From Flavobacterium cucumis (GTDB lineage: Bacteria > Bacteroidota > Bacteroidia > Flavobacteriales > Flavobacteriaceae): a stretch of 64,000 bases of DNA. Below are positions 17,203-24,825 of this stretch, one piece after another; the stretch's first letter is position 1; each line of letters starts with the position of its first letter. Under the pieces are notes generated by a model that saw only the letters and a program-made list of their open reading frames with translations, had not been told where the DNA came from and ran no database searches. A program made the translations under genes and the position numbers. The stretch is taken from positions 372,001-436,000 of the forward strand of contig NZ_FRYK01000001.1 of the NCBI RefSeq assembly GCF_900148835.1. The letters are read 5' to 3'.

Positions 17203-18771
17203 TTAATTAGTCGGTAAGATGCTGATACCAGGAAAATTATTTGGATTTAAAAGAGGTAATCTTGCACTGTAATAATTATTAATTACTTTTAAAATTTCAT
17301 TAGCAATTACAGAATACCCTCTTGCATTAGGATGAACACCATCCAACGAAAATAACACTTGAAATTCGGTTGTTCCCCCACTGAAATAATTTGCAGTATA
17401 TAACGTTCCATTATCCGCTCTTAATCCTGAAACTAATTGATTCAATATCGCATTCATATCAGCCACAGCTAAATCATTAGCATTAGCAATTGATATAATA
17501 GCTGCATTGTAAGCTGCAGTTGCACTTGCAACTTTTGCTTTTTCATTAGCCGTTAACACCCATCTATTCGCCATTGGATAAGAAACTCCATTAATATTGA
17601 TTAATGTAGATGGTGACGATGCATTAGGCGTACCAATCACCGATCTAGCTGGCAAAACCACTAAATCTTGTGCTGTTGCCTGACGAGCTTTTCCAAAAAC
17701 AGCTCCAAAAGCAGCAGCAACCTGAGCTCCTAATGTAGGAGTTAAAGCTCCTGTAATCTCGGCAGATCTATCAGTTGCATCTGCATCAAAAATTAAAATA
17801 GGATTTGCTGCTGTTGCCGATAAAAGATTAACACGATTTGGTTCTCCATACGCTGTAAAGATATTATCTAAAGGGCCATATAACTGAGCATTCAAAGCAT
17901 TAATATTTGTAGCACCTCCTAAAGCCGTTGGTGAAAGTGGCGCATAAGGAACAGTTGTAAAATAAGGAATAGAGGTTACGCTTGGTACCGTTGCTACAAC
18001 CCCCTTAGCTCCATTAGAAGTTAAGGTAGTAATAATTGTTGAATATACACTAGCAAAGGCATTCGCATTAGTGATATCATTACTGCCATAGGTAGCTGGA
18101 TTTAAGTTTCCAGTAACATTATGATCTGCAGCAGGAGTATTTCCGTCAGCTTGTGCACCACCATTAGTTGCATACGACAAAACATCATTCGCACCAATCC
18201 AATTCGTAAAGAAAGTAGGATTTTTGCTCATTGCATCTCCTAAAACAGAAGCAGTTGAAGAAGTTGCATGTCTCACAAAATATGGATTAGCCTGACCTAC
18301 TGCAAGACCTGCTGGATTTCCATAACCTGGAGCTAGTAAGTGAAAGGATTTTGCTCCTGGAACCCCCATATTATTGAATGCCGTAGCTTGAGCTGCTAAT
18401 GTAACAGTGGTTGTTCCTGCGATTGGCTCTGGACCACCTTGCGCTGCATCGATGATTAATCTTGTATTAAATCCTGGTAATGGTAAACCTCCTAGATTAT
18501 TTACATCATCAGCATATGATGGCTGAGTAAACTCACCCCCACCAACAAGTGCAAACTGTTGTGCTAATAAATTAGGAAAAGAATAAGTCTGTCCTACTCT
18601 TGATACCGTACCATCCATGTATCCTGCTGTCAAAGAATTTCCGACAGCAACATAAGATGAAAAATCAGCTTCCCCAGCCGAATAATCTTGTGAAACTGGA
18701 TTTTCAAATTCTGGCTCACAAGAAGCAAATCCAGCAGCAATAATTGCTAAGTATATAAATTTATTTTTCAT
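17203..18771 (-). CDS. SGNH/GDSL-type hydrolase lipoprotein
   Basis: Predicted lipid-anchored esterase or lipase of 522 residues. The start at 18771 (MKNKFIYLAIIAAGFASC) gives a lipoprotein signal with Cys 18; an upstream frame extension would overlap fadL and is rejected. SGNH blocks are visible: GNSLTAG (block I, Asn in place of Asp in the classic GDSL), GANDVL (block III) and DGVHPNARG (block V with catalytic Asp and His). The protein is much longer than simple GDSL enzymes, with a G/A/T/N-rich insert between blocks. The acidic residues just after the lipid Cys (CEPEFE) suggest surface export in flavobacteria. It follows the FadL gene by 16 bp, so hydrolysis and fatty-acid uptake may be linked. 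Confidence 0.87.
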   Translation of the reverse strand: MKNKFIYLAIIAAGFASCEPEFENPVSQDYSAGEADFSSYVAVGNSLTAGYMDGTVSRVGQTYSFPNLLAQQFALVGGGEFTQPSYADDVNNLGGLPLPGFNTRLIIDAAQGGPEPIAGTTTVTLAAQATAFNNMGVPGAKSFHLLAPGYGNPAGLAVGQANPYFVRHATSSTASVLGDAMSKNPTFFTNWIGANDVLSYATNGGAQADGNTPAADHNVTGNLNPATYGSNDITNANAFASVYSTIITTLTSNGAKGVVATVPSVTSIPYFTTVPYAPLSPTALGGATNINALNAQLYGPLDNIFTAYGEPNRVNLLSATAANPILIFDADATDRSAEITGALTPTLGAQVAAAFGAVFGKARQATAQDLVVLPARSVIGTPNASSPSTLININGVSYPMANRWVLTANEKAKVASATAAYNAAIISIANANDLAVADMNAILNQLVSGLRADNGTLYTANYFSGGTTEFQVLFSLDGVHPNARGYSVIANEILKVINNYYSARLPLLNPNNFPGISILPTN

Positions 18772-18787
18772 TTTATTTTTTTTTAAA

Positions 18788-20026
18788 TTAGAAACCATAT
18801 GTTATTCCAATACCTGGAGAAAACACCACTGACTTATATGTTCCTGCAAATCTTCCATTTGCATTGTAATCATATGAATTATCAATTTCGTCAAAATGAA
18901 TATACAAGAAAGATAAATCAATGCCAAATTTGTCATTCAACTGATACGTTAAACCTCCTGTGAATGCATTGGAATCGTTTCTAGGTGTCTCTGGAGCAAA
19001 ATAACCATCTTGCACGGGACTTTCATCAAAATAATATCCTGCTCTAACAGTAAATTTTTCACTCGCTTTGTACTGAGTTCCGATTCTGTAAGTTGATGCA
19101 TTTTTGTAATTTCTTGGATTTACAGATGTTGGCAAGCCATTATCAAACTTAACATCTAAACTTTGGTAAGCACTCCATAAAGTATAGTTATAATCAAATG
19201 CAACCAACCACTTATCTGTAAGCTGAACTGACAGTCCAGTAGTCACTTCTGCTGGTAATGGTAGATCCGCATCAAATGTGGTATTTGTCAGTAAAGATTG
19301 AGCAATAACTGGAACATCATTAAAGGTAGCATCACCACCTCTAGCCTCCATCGTGATTTCAGATCTATAATTTAATCCCAATCTAACTTTCTTTGAAGGA
19401 TTAAACATTATTCCTAAATTATATCCCCAAGCTGTGATACCTGTAGCATCAAGCGTTAAATCTGTCGGATCATTATCTACTTGAAATGTTTCGTTAGCAG
19501 CGTATAAATTTCTATTAAAATTAACCGAACCAGTAGCGTAAATTAAACCTCCACCTACACTAAAATGCTCTCCTGCTCTAATAGAAACTGATGGTTGAAC
19601 AAAAATAGCTTGTAAATCGATATTATTAACCAGATATGCACCTTGCCAATTTTGATCCCATTCTACCGAACTTCCGTATGGAGTATAAACTGCCAAGCCT
19701 GCCGTCAACCAGTCAGTAACCCTGTAGGTTGCATACACACTAAAAGGAGTACCAACATTTTCAGTGTAAGCAGTAGTGTTGAAAGTATTCTCTTGAAATT
19801 TAGTGTTTGCAAACAAGGCACTCCCTCCAACAGATAAATTGAATTTCTTATCTAAATAAGCCATACCTGCTGGGTTGAAGAAAGCAACTTCAGCGCTATT
19901 TACTACAGCAACACCTGTGTGCCCCATAGCCAATTGTTTTTGTCCTTGAATACTAACTCGATAACCTCCTGCGAAAGCAGTTGAGCCAGCCAAAGCCAAT
20001 AATGTTAAAGAAAGTAATTTTCTCAT
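18788..20026 (-). CDS. OmpP1/FadL/TodX family outer membrane transporter
   Basis: Outer-membrane beta barrel of 412 residues for long-chain fatty acids or other hydrophobic compounds. It has a signal peptide (MRKLLSLTLLALAGSTAFA), and the mature protein begins GGYRVSIQGQKQLAMGHTG. The NPAG motif in AEVAFFNPAGMAYL is typical of the hatch domain. Alternating barrel strands run to a C-terminal aromatic (final FSPGIGITYGF). It is first in a two-gene unit with the SGNH hydrolase lipoprotein. Its promoter at 20072-20101 is one of the clearest in the window, suggesting strong expression. The exact substrate is not known. Confidence 0.93.
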   Translation of the reverse strand: MRKLLSLTLLALAGSTAFAGGYRVSIQGQKQLAMGHTGVAVVNSAEVAFFNPAGMAYLDKKFNLSVGGSALFANTKFQENTFNTTAYTENVGTPFSVYATYRVTDWLTAGLAVYTPYGSSVEWDQNWQGAYLVNNIDLQAIFVQPSVSIRAGEHFSVGGGLIYATGSVNFNRNLYAANETFQVDNDPTDLTLDATGITAWGYNLGIMFNPSKKVRLGLNYRSEITMEARGGDATFNDVPVIAQSLLTNTTFDADLPLPAEVTTGLSVQLTDKWLVAFDYNYTLWSAYQSLDVKFDNGLPTSVNPRNYKNASTYRIGTQYKASEKFTVRAGYYFDESPVQDGYFAPETPRNDSNAFTGGLTYQLNDKFGIDLSFLYIHFDEIDNSYDYNANGRFAGTYKSVVFSPGIGITYGF

Positions 20027-20071
20027 AATGTAATAAGTGTTAGTTTTTCTGAATTTGTAATATCAATAGTT

Positions 20072-20101
20072 CAAAATTAAGACAAAATATGAATTTTACA
20101 A
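20072..20101 (-). promoter_or_regulatory. fadL-type gene promoter
   Basis: On the minus strand: TTG at 20101-20099, a 19-base spacer, then TAATTTTG at 20079-20072. The expected start of transcription is near 20067, about 40 bases before the ATG at 20026. Confidence 0.82.
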
Positions 20102-20112
20102 TTTTTTTAACT

Positions 20113-20138
20113 AAAAAATTATGCATGCATAATTTTTT
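20113..20138 (-). terminator. Perfect 26-bp AT-rich palindrome after the hydrolase gene
   Basis: Two 13-base half sites (AAAAAATTATGCA at 20113-20125 and its complement at 20126-20138) form a perfect palindrome centred on ATGCATGCAT. It lies 6 bases after the hydrolase stop and, on the minus strand, the arm ends in six T, so it may work as a weak terminator. It also sits just upstream of the FadL promoter and could be an operator. Confidence 0.6.
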
Positions 20139-20144
20139 GCCTTT

Positions 20145-20909
20145 TTATTTGATAAATTCTACTACATACGAATAAAAATCTTTAGGATTCTCCGCATGCA
20201 ACCAATGACCCGCATTTTTTATTGTTTCAATTTTTGCCTTTGGAAAATGATGATAAATGGTTTCAAAATCACTGTCTAAAATGTAATCTGATTTATCACC
20301 TCTTAAAAAAAGCACTTCTTTATTAAAAACACAATCAATAGGCAACGCTGTTCCAATAGCTTCAATTTTTTCATTAAACACTTTCAAGTTAAATCGAAAA
20401 GCCAATTGTTCTGGTGAAGCCCAATACAAACTCTTTAGTAAAAATTGACGAGTCCCTAAATTCTTAATGTAAGTAGAAACCATTTCTTCAACCGCTCCTC
20501 TACTTGGTTTTTTTGAAAAATCAACCGCATTTAATGCCGCTAAAATGGTTTGATGATGTGGTGCATAATATTTCGGACCAATATCCGCCACGATTAATTT
20601 AGAAACCAATTCAGGATACCTAGTAGCCAAAAGCATGGCTACTTTACCCCCCATAGAATGCCCAATAATACTAACCTCCTTCAAATTATGATAATCACAA
20701 TATTGCTTTACATCTTCTACCATAATTTCATATGAAAATTCTTCAGAATGAAAGCTTTTACCGTGATTTCTCAAATCTAAAGCATGTACTTGAAATCCTT
20801 CAAGTGCAAATTGAGTCGCTAAAGTTTTCCAATTGTCTGACATCCCAAAAAAACCATGCAAAATTAACAAAGGCTTTCCTTCCCCCTCTATTCTTGAGTG
20901 CAACACCAT
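20145..20909 (-). CDS. Alpha/beta hydrolase, YbfF-like
   Basis: Cytoplasmic hydrolase of 254 residues. The oxyanion region LHGFFGMSDNW, the strand-6 motif LDLRNHGKSFHS, the nucleophile elbow GHSMGG, a late acid in LRGDKSDYI and the catalytic His in NAGHWLHAENP are all visible. The pattern matches short-chain acyl esterases of the YbfF group, which act on acyl-CoA or ester substrates; the natural substrate is not settled. The ATG is 1 base after the pdxJ stop, so the two are co-transcribed. The downstream end is the palindrome at 20113-20138. Confidence 0.9.
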   Translation of the reverse strand: MVLHSRIEGEGKPLLILHGFFGMSDNWKTLATQFALEGFQVHALDLRNHGKSFHSEEFSYEIMVEDVKQYCDYHNLKEVSIIGHSMGGKVAMLLATRYPELVSKLIVADIGPKYYAPHHQTILAALNAVDFSKKPSRGAVEEMVSTYIKNLGTRQFLLKSLYWASPEQLAFRFNLKVFNEKIEAIGTALPIDCVFNKEVLFLRGDKSDYILDSDFETIYHHFPKAKIETIKNAGHWLHAENPKDFYSYVVEFIK

Positions 20910-20910
20910 T

Positions 20911-21624
20911 TTATTTCAATTTTTGAATATACATATTCACAACATTTTCCAATCCTAAGTATAACGATTCTGAAATTAAAGCATGCCCAATTGAAACTTC
21001 AAGTAATCCAGGAATATTATCTTTGAAAAACTTGATATTATCCAAACTCAAATCATGACCTGCATTGATTCCTAAACCCAATTCATTTGCTTTTATTGCA
21101 GCCTTAACATAAGGATCTATTCCACTTTTATTTCCCAAACCGTATTGATGTGCAAAGGATTCGGTATACAATTCTATTCTTTCTGTTCCCGTAGCTTTTG
21201 CTCCTTCAATCATTTTTTCATCGGCATCAACAAAAATGGAAGTTCTGATTCCATTTCGTTGAAATTCTTGAATTACTTCAATTAAATACGATTGATGTTT
21301 GATTGTGTCCCAACCCGCATTTGAAGTTAATGCGCCAATTGCATCTGGAACTAAAGTCACTTGTGTTGGTTTGCATTCTAAAACCAAATCGATAAAATTA
21401 TGTTGGGGATTTCCTTCTATATTATATTCGGTATACACTATCGATTTTAAATCGCGTGCATCTTGATACCGAATATGTCTTTCGTCTGGTCTTGGATGAA
21501 TCGTGATTCCATCAGCACCAAATTGCTGAATATCTTGTGCAACTTTCAACAAATCAGGCACATTACCTCCTCTTGAATTACGAAGCGTCGCAATTTTATT
21601 AATATTTACGGATAACTTTGTCAT
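20911..21624 (-). CDS. pdxJ: Pyridoxine 5'-phosphate synthase PdxJ
   Basis: Catalyses the final ring-closing step of the DXP-dependent route to vitamin B6, joining 3-amino-2-oxopropyl phosphate and deoxyxylulose 5-phosphate. It has 237 residues (normal). Visible family motifs: LSVNINKIATLRNSRGG at the N-terminus, DGITIHPRPDERHI, and GINAGHDLSLDN with EVSIGHALISE near the C-terminus (phosphate site). The start at 21624 begins directly at the conserved MTKLSVNIN; an upstream extension is not needed. It is divergent from the CBS-domain gene and leads into the hydrolase gene. Confidence 0.96.
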   Translation of the reverse strand: MTKLSVNINKIATLRNSRGGNVPDLLKVAQDIQQFGADGITIHPRPDERHIRYQDARDLKSIVYTEYNIEGNPQHNFIDLVLECKPTQVTLVPDAIGALTSNAGWDTIKHQSYLIEVIQEFQRNGIRTSIFVDADEKMIEGAKATGTERIELYTESFAHQYGLGNKSGIDPYVKAAIKANELGLGINAGHDLSLDNIKFFKDNIPGLLEVSIGHALISESLYLGLENVVNMYIQKLK

Positions 21625-21642
21625 AATAATTTTTAATTTATA

Positions 21643-21650
21643 CAAAAATA
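21643..21650 (-). promoter_or_regulatory. TAnnTTTG promoter element for pdxJ
   Basis: TATTTTTG read on the minus strand at 21650-21643, about 18 bases before the ATG. The upstream TTG spacing is short of ideal. Confidence 0.5.
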
Positions 21651-21718
21651 CAAAGTATAAGTTAGCAAGCATATGGTATTTTTTGATTATTTTGCGATGT
21701 ATTTTTTTCCATTCCACA

Positions 21719-22378
21719 ATGAATAATTTAATAAGCTATATCAACAACGAGATCAAACCGCTAAAACATACCGACACGATAGCGGATGCACAAGACTTAT
21801 TTACTGATTTCCCTTACACCCATTTTCCTGTCACTGAAGAAGGAGTTTATGTAGGTTGCGTGAGTAAAGAGAGCATTGAATTTTTAAAAAGTGATATGCT
21901 TGTTAATGAAAATCGATTTCATTTTGAACGCTTTTTTGTGCGATCTTCTGTAATTTGGCTTGATGTTTTAGAAATTTTTGCCAAAAACGAAACCAACTTA
22001 ATCCCAGTCTTAGATGAAAAAAACAATTATTTAGGATATTACGAATTAGAGGATATTATCCGATTTTTTCATGAAACTCCTTTTTTAAAAGAAGAAGGAG
22101 GAATAATTGTTGTTGAGAAAGAAAGTGATCAATTTACAATGAGTCAAATTACCCAAATTGTTGAAAGCAATAATGCAAAAATACTAGGATTGTTCATATC
22201 CAAAATAGCAGGGAATAAAATAGAAATTACAATAAAAATTAGTCAAAGTGGCTTAAACGACATCATTCAAACTTTTAGACGATATGAATATGAAATAATT
22301 TCAGAACATCAAGAAGATTCGTATTTAAACAGTTTAAAAGAACGTTCCGATTACTTAGACAAATACCTTAATATTTAA
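21719..22378 (+). CDS. CBS-domain protein
   Basis: Protein of 219 residues with a tandem CBS pair over about residues 10-125 (IADAQDLFTDFPYTHFPVTEEGVYVGCVSKESIE and LDVLEIFAKNETNLIPVLDEKNNYLGYYELEDII), followed by a C-terminal alpha/beta region (about 140-219) that looks ACT-like. CBS pairs usually bind adenine nucleotides. The gene is 11 bp before nadK and is commonly found there in Flavobacteriaceae, so an adenylate or NAD sensor is plausible but unproven. The start at 21719 (MNNLISYI) is preferred over an upstream in-frame codon. Confidence 0.85.
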   Translation: MNNLISYINNEIKPLKHTDTIADAQDLFTDFPYTHFPVTEEGVYVGCVSKESIEFLKSDMLVNENRFHFERFFVRSSVIWLDVLEIFAKNETNLIPVLDEKNNYLGYYELEDIIRFFHETPFLKEEGGIIVVEKESDQFTMSQITQIVESNNAKILGLFISKIAGNKIEITIKISQSGLNDIIQTFRRYEYEIISEHQEDSYLNSLKERSDYLDKYLNI

Positions 22379-22389
22379 AAAAAGATATT

Positions 22390-23274
22390 ATGAAAATAGC
22401 CATTTTTGGACAATATTATCAAAACAATACAGCCGAAATCGTAAATAAAGTAGTTACCTTTTTAGAAACGAAGCAAGTTTCTATCCATTTTGAAAACGCT
22501 TTTTTAAAAATTTTACAAGAAAAAAATATCATTACAAAAAATTTTCCAAGCTATTCCAACTACGAAGAACTAAATTCTGACTTTGAAGCTCTTATTAGCA
22601 TCGGTGGAGACGGAACAATTTTAAAAGCAGCCACATTTGTAAGAGAAAAGAATATTCCAATAATCGGAATTAATGCCGGTAGATTAGGCTTCTTAGCCAC
22701 GATACAATTTGAAAATATTGAAACCTTATTACAAAAAGTACTATTAAAAGAGTATTGTATTTCCAAAAGAAGTTTGTTAAGCATAACGACTTCACCCGAA
22801 CACGAAAATTTCTCAGTGCTTGATTTTGCGCTAAACGAAGTAACTGTTGCCCGAAAAGACACCACTTCTATGATTACGATTGAAACGTATTTAGATGGTG
22901 AATACCTAACCTCTTATTGGGCTGACGGATTAATCATTTCAACACCTACAGGATCTACGGGATATTCTTTGAGCTGTGGCGGACCCGTTTTAACACCAAA
23001 TGTAAGTAGTTTTGTTATTACCCCAATGGCCCCACACAATCTGAATGCCAGGCCATTAGTAATAAAAGATGATACCGAAATTGAATTAAAGGTTTCTGGA
23101 AGAGAAGAACAATATTTAATTTCATTAGATTCCAGAATTGCAGCAGTCTCAAAAGACACAGTTGTAAAGATTAAAAAAGCTCCATTTACTATTTCAATTG
23201 TAGAATTCAAAGAAGAATCTTTTTTGAACACCATAAGAAAAAAACTACTTTGGGGAGCCGATAAAAGAAATTAA
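22390..23274 (+). CDS. nadK: NAD kinase
   Basis: Phosphorylates NAD to NADP; 294 residues, normal for the family. The phosphate-binding signature SIGGDGTILKAA lies at about 70-81, followed by GINAGRLGFLA and the conserved YWADGLIISTPTGSTGYSLSCGGP block that binds NAD and forms the diphosphate-binding loop. It is second in the CBS-nadK pair, cytoplasmic. A 121-bp gap with a separate promoter precedes the next gene, so the downstream envelope genes need not depend on this transcript. Confidence 0.97.
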   Translation: MKIAIFGQYYQNNTAEIVNKVVTFLETKQVSIHFENAFLKILQEKNIITKNFPSYSNYEELNSDFEALISIGGDGTILKAATFVREKNIPIIGINAGRLGFLATIQFENIETLLQKVLLKEYCISKRSLLSITTSPEHENFSVLDFALNEVTVARKDTTSMITIETYLDGEYLTSYWADGLIISTPTGSTGYSLSCGGPVLTPNVSSFVITPMAPHNLNARPLVIKDDTEIELKVSGREEQYLISLDSRIAAVSKDTVVKIKKAPFTISIVEFKEESFLNTIRKKLLWGADKRN

Positions 23275-23371
23275 GACTCTTTTATATCATTTTTATATTT
23301 TTAGCGTTTTAAAAATTGAATAAGGTATAACAAAAAAAACCTATAAAATAGGGTTAAGAAGTCAATATTGT

Positions 23372-23379
23372 TATATTTG
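23372..23379 (+). promoter_or_regulatory. TAnnTTTG promoter element for the DUF6089-uppS-bamA run
   Basis: TATATTTG at 23372-23379, 17 bases before the ATG at 23396. A near match TTA (rather than TTG) lies at the -33 position. Confidence 0.55.
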
Positions 23380-23395
23380 CAAACTATTTTAAAAA

Positions 23396-24079
23396 ATGAA
23401 ACGCTTTTTAGTTTACATTAGCTTGATTTTCTGTTACTTGAATTCTTACTCACAAATAAATGAGTTAGGAGTATTTGTTGGTGGAATAAATTACATAGGA
23501 GATGTTGGGCCTACTACTTATGTCGCTCCTAACGAAGCTGCCTTTGGAATTTTATACAAATGGAATAGGAGTCCAAGACATGCTTGGCGCTTTTCTTATT
23601 ATCAAGGAAATCTAGAATCTAAGGATCGAGATAGTGATGTTCCTAGTAGAAATTTAAGAGGGAATTCTTTTGAAAACCATATTAAAGAATTTTCAGCTGG
23701 AATGGAGTTCAATTTTCTAGACTTTGATCTTCATGATGGTGAAAAAAAAATAACGCCTTATGTCTTTACAGGTTTAAATTATTTTATTTACAATGAAATT
23801 TACATTTTAAACCAAGAAAGTAGTATTGATTACAGAAGTAGTACTTTTGCCATCCCTATGATAGTTGGTGTCAAAGCACGCTTGTTTGATAATTTTATTC
23901 TGGGAGCAGAAGTTGGAGCAAGATATACTTTTACCGATAATTTAGATGGAAGTAATCCAGAAAATGATAATTTTGAAACAATTCGATTTGGCAATTTAAA
24001 TAGTAACGATTGGTATGTTTTTAGCGGATTAACACTTACGTATACCTTTGGCAAAAACCCATGTTATTGTCCAGAATAA
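23396..24079 (+). CDS. DUF6089 outer membrane beta-barrel protein
   Basis: Secreted protein of 227 residues: signal peptide MKRFLVYISLIFCYLNSYS, then a mature beta-rich sequence with alternating aromatic residues (GVFVGGINYIGDVGPTTYVAP; WRFSYYQGNLESKD; DWYVFSGLTLTYTFGK) and a short Cys pair at the end (NPCYCPE). This fits a small eight-strand outer-membrane barrel. The family is conserved in Bacteroidota just before uppS and bamA, hinting at a role in outer-membrane assembly, but no function is established. Its stop is 1 base before the uppS ATG, so they are coupled. Confidence 0.82.
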   Translation: MKRFLVYISLIFCYLNSYSQINELGVFVGGINYIGDVGPTTYVAPNEAAFGILYKWNRSPRHAWRFSYYQGNLESKDRDSDVPSRNLRGNSFENHIKEFSAGMEFNFLDFDLHDGEKKITPYVFTGLNYFIYNEIYILNQESSIDYRSSTFAIPMIVGVKARLFDNFILGAEVGARYTFTDNLDGSNPENDNFETIRFGNLNSNDWYVFSGLTLTYTFGKNPCYCPE

Positions 24080-24080
24080 A

Positions 24081-24821
24081 ATGAAATTACAAGAAATAAA
24101 TACAAACTGTCTTCCTCAACATCTAGCTATTATCATGGATGGCAACGGTCGTTGGGCCAAACAGAAAGGGCTTTTACGTGCTGTAGGACATGAAAATGGA
24201 ACAAGATCAGTAAAAGTAACTGTAGAAAGTTGTGCAAAACTTGGGATAAAAAACCTAACACTTTATGCTTTTTCTACAGAAAACTGGAACCGTCCAAAAA
24301 TAGAAGTTGACACCTTAATGAAACTCTTAGTTTCTTCTTTAAAAAAAGAAATTAAAACTTTACAAGACAACAATATCAAATTAAACGCCATTGGAAATTT
24401 AACAAATTTACCGAATAGCGTTCAAAGAGAACTACATGAAGTAATCGACAAAACAGCTGAAAATACAAGGATGACACTCACATTAGCACTTAGCTATGGT
24501 GCCCGTGAAGAGTTACTACAAGCTGTTAAAAAAATCACTCACAAAGTTAAAAATAATATAATTTCTGAAGAGGCTATTGACGAATCAATTATTAATCAGC
24601 ATCTTTACACACACAATTTACCAGATGTTGATTTAGTAATTAGAACTAGCGGTGAACATAGAATTAGTAATTTCCTGTTATGGCAAATTGCTTATGCCGA
24701 ATTTTATTTTACTGACATACTTTGGCCAGATTTTTCAGAAGACCATTTATATGAAGCAATTATTAGTTATCAAAAAAGAGAACGCCGTTTTGGTAAAACC
24801 AGCGAACAAATTATACCTTAA
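24081..24821 (+). CDS. uppS: Isoprenyl transferase (undecaprenyl diphosphate synthase)
   Basis: Cis-prenyltransferase of 246 residues that builds the C55 lipid carrier for peptidoglycan and other surface polymers. Signature: AIIMDGNGRWAKQKG (catalytic Asp), GHENGTRSVK, LYAFSTENWNRP and VIRTSGEHRISNFLLWQ with the diphosphate-binding Arg. The ATG at 24081 (MKLQEINTN) is preferred over an upstream frame that overlaps the DUF6089 gene. The stop lies 4 bases before bamA. It is part of the conserved uppS-bamA-ompH cluster. Confidence 0.96.
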   Translation: MKLQEINTNCLPQHLAIIMDGNGRWAKQKGLLRAVGHENGTRSVKVTVESCAKLGIKNLTLYAFSTENWNRPKIEVDTLMKLLVSSLKKEIKTLQDNNIKLNAIGNLTNLPNSVQRELHEVIDKTAENTRMTLTLALSYGAREELLQAVKKITHKVKNNIISEEAIDESIINQHLYTHNLPDVDLVIRTSGEHRISNFLLWQIAYAEFYFTDILWPDFSEDHLYEAIISYQKRERRFGKTSEQIIP

Positions 24822-24825
24822 AAAA

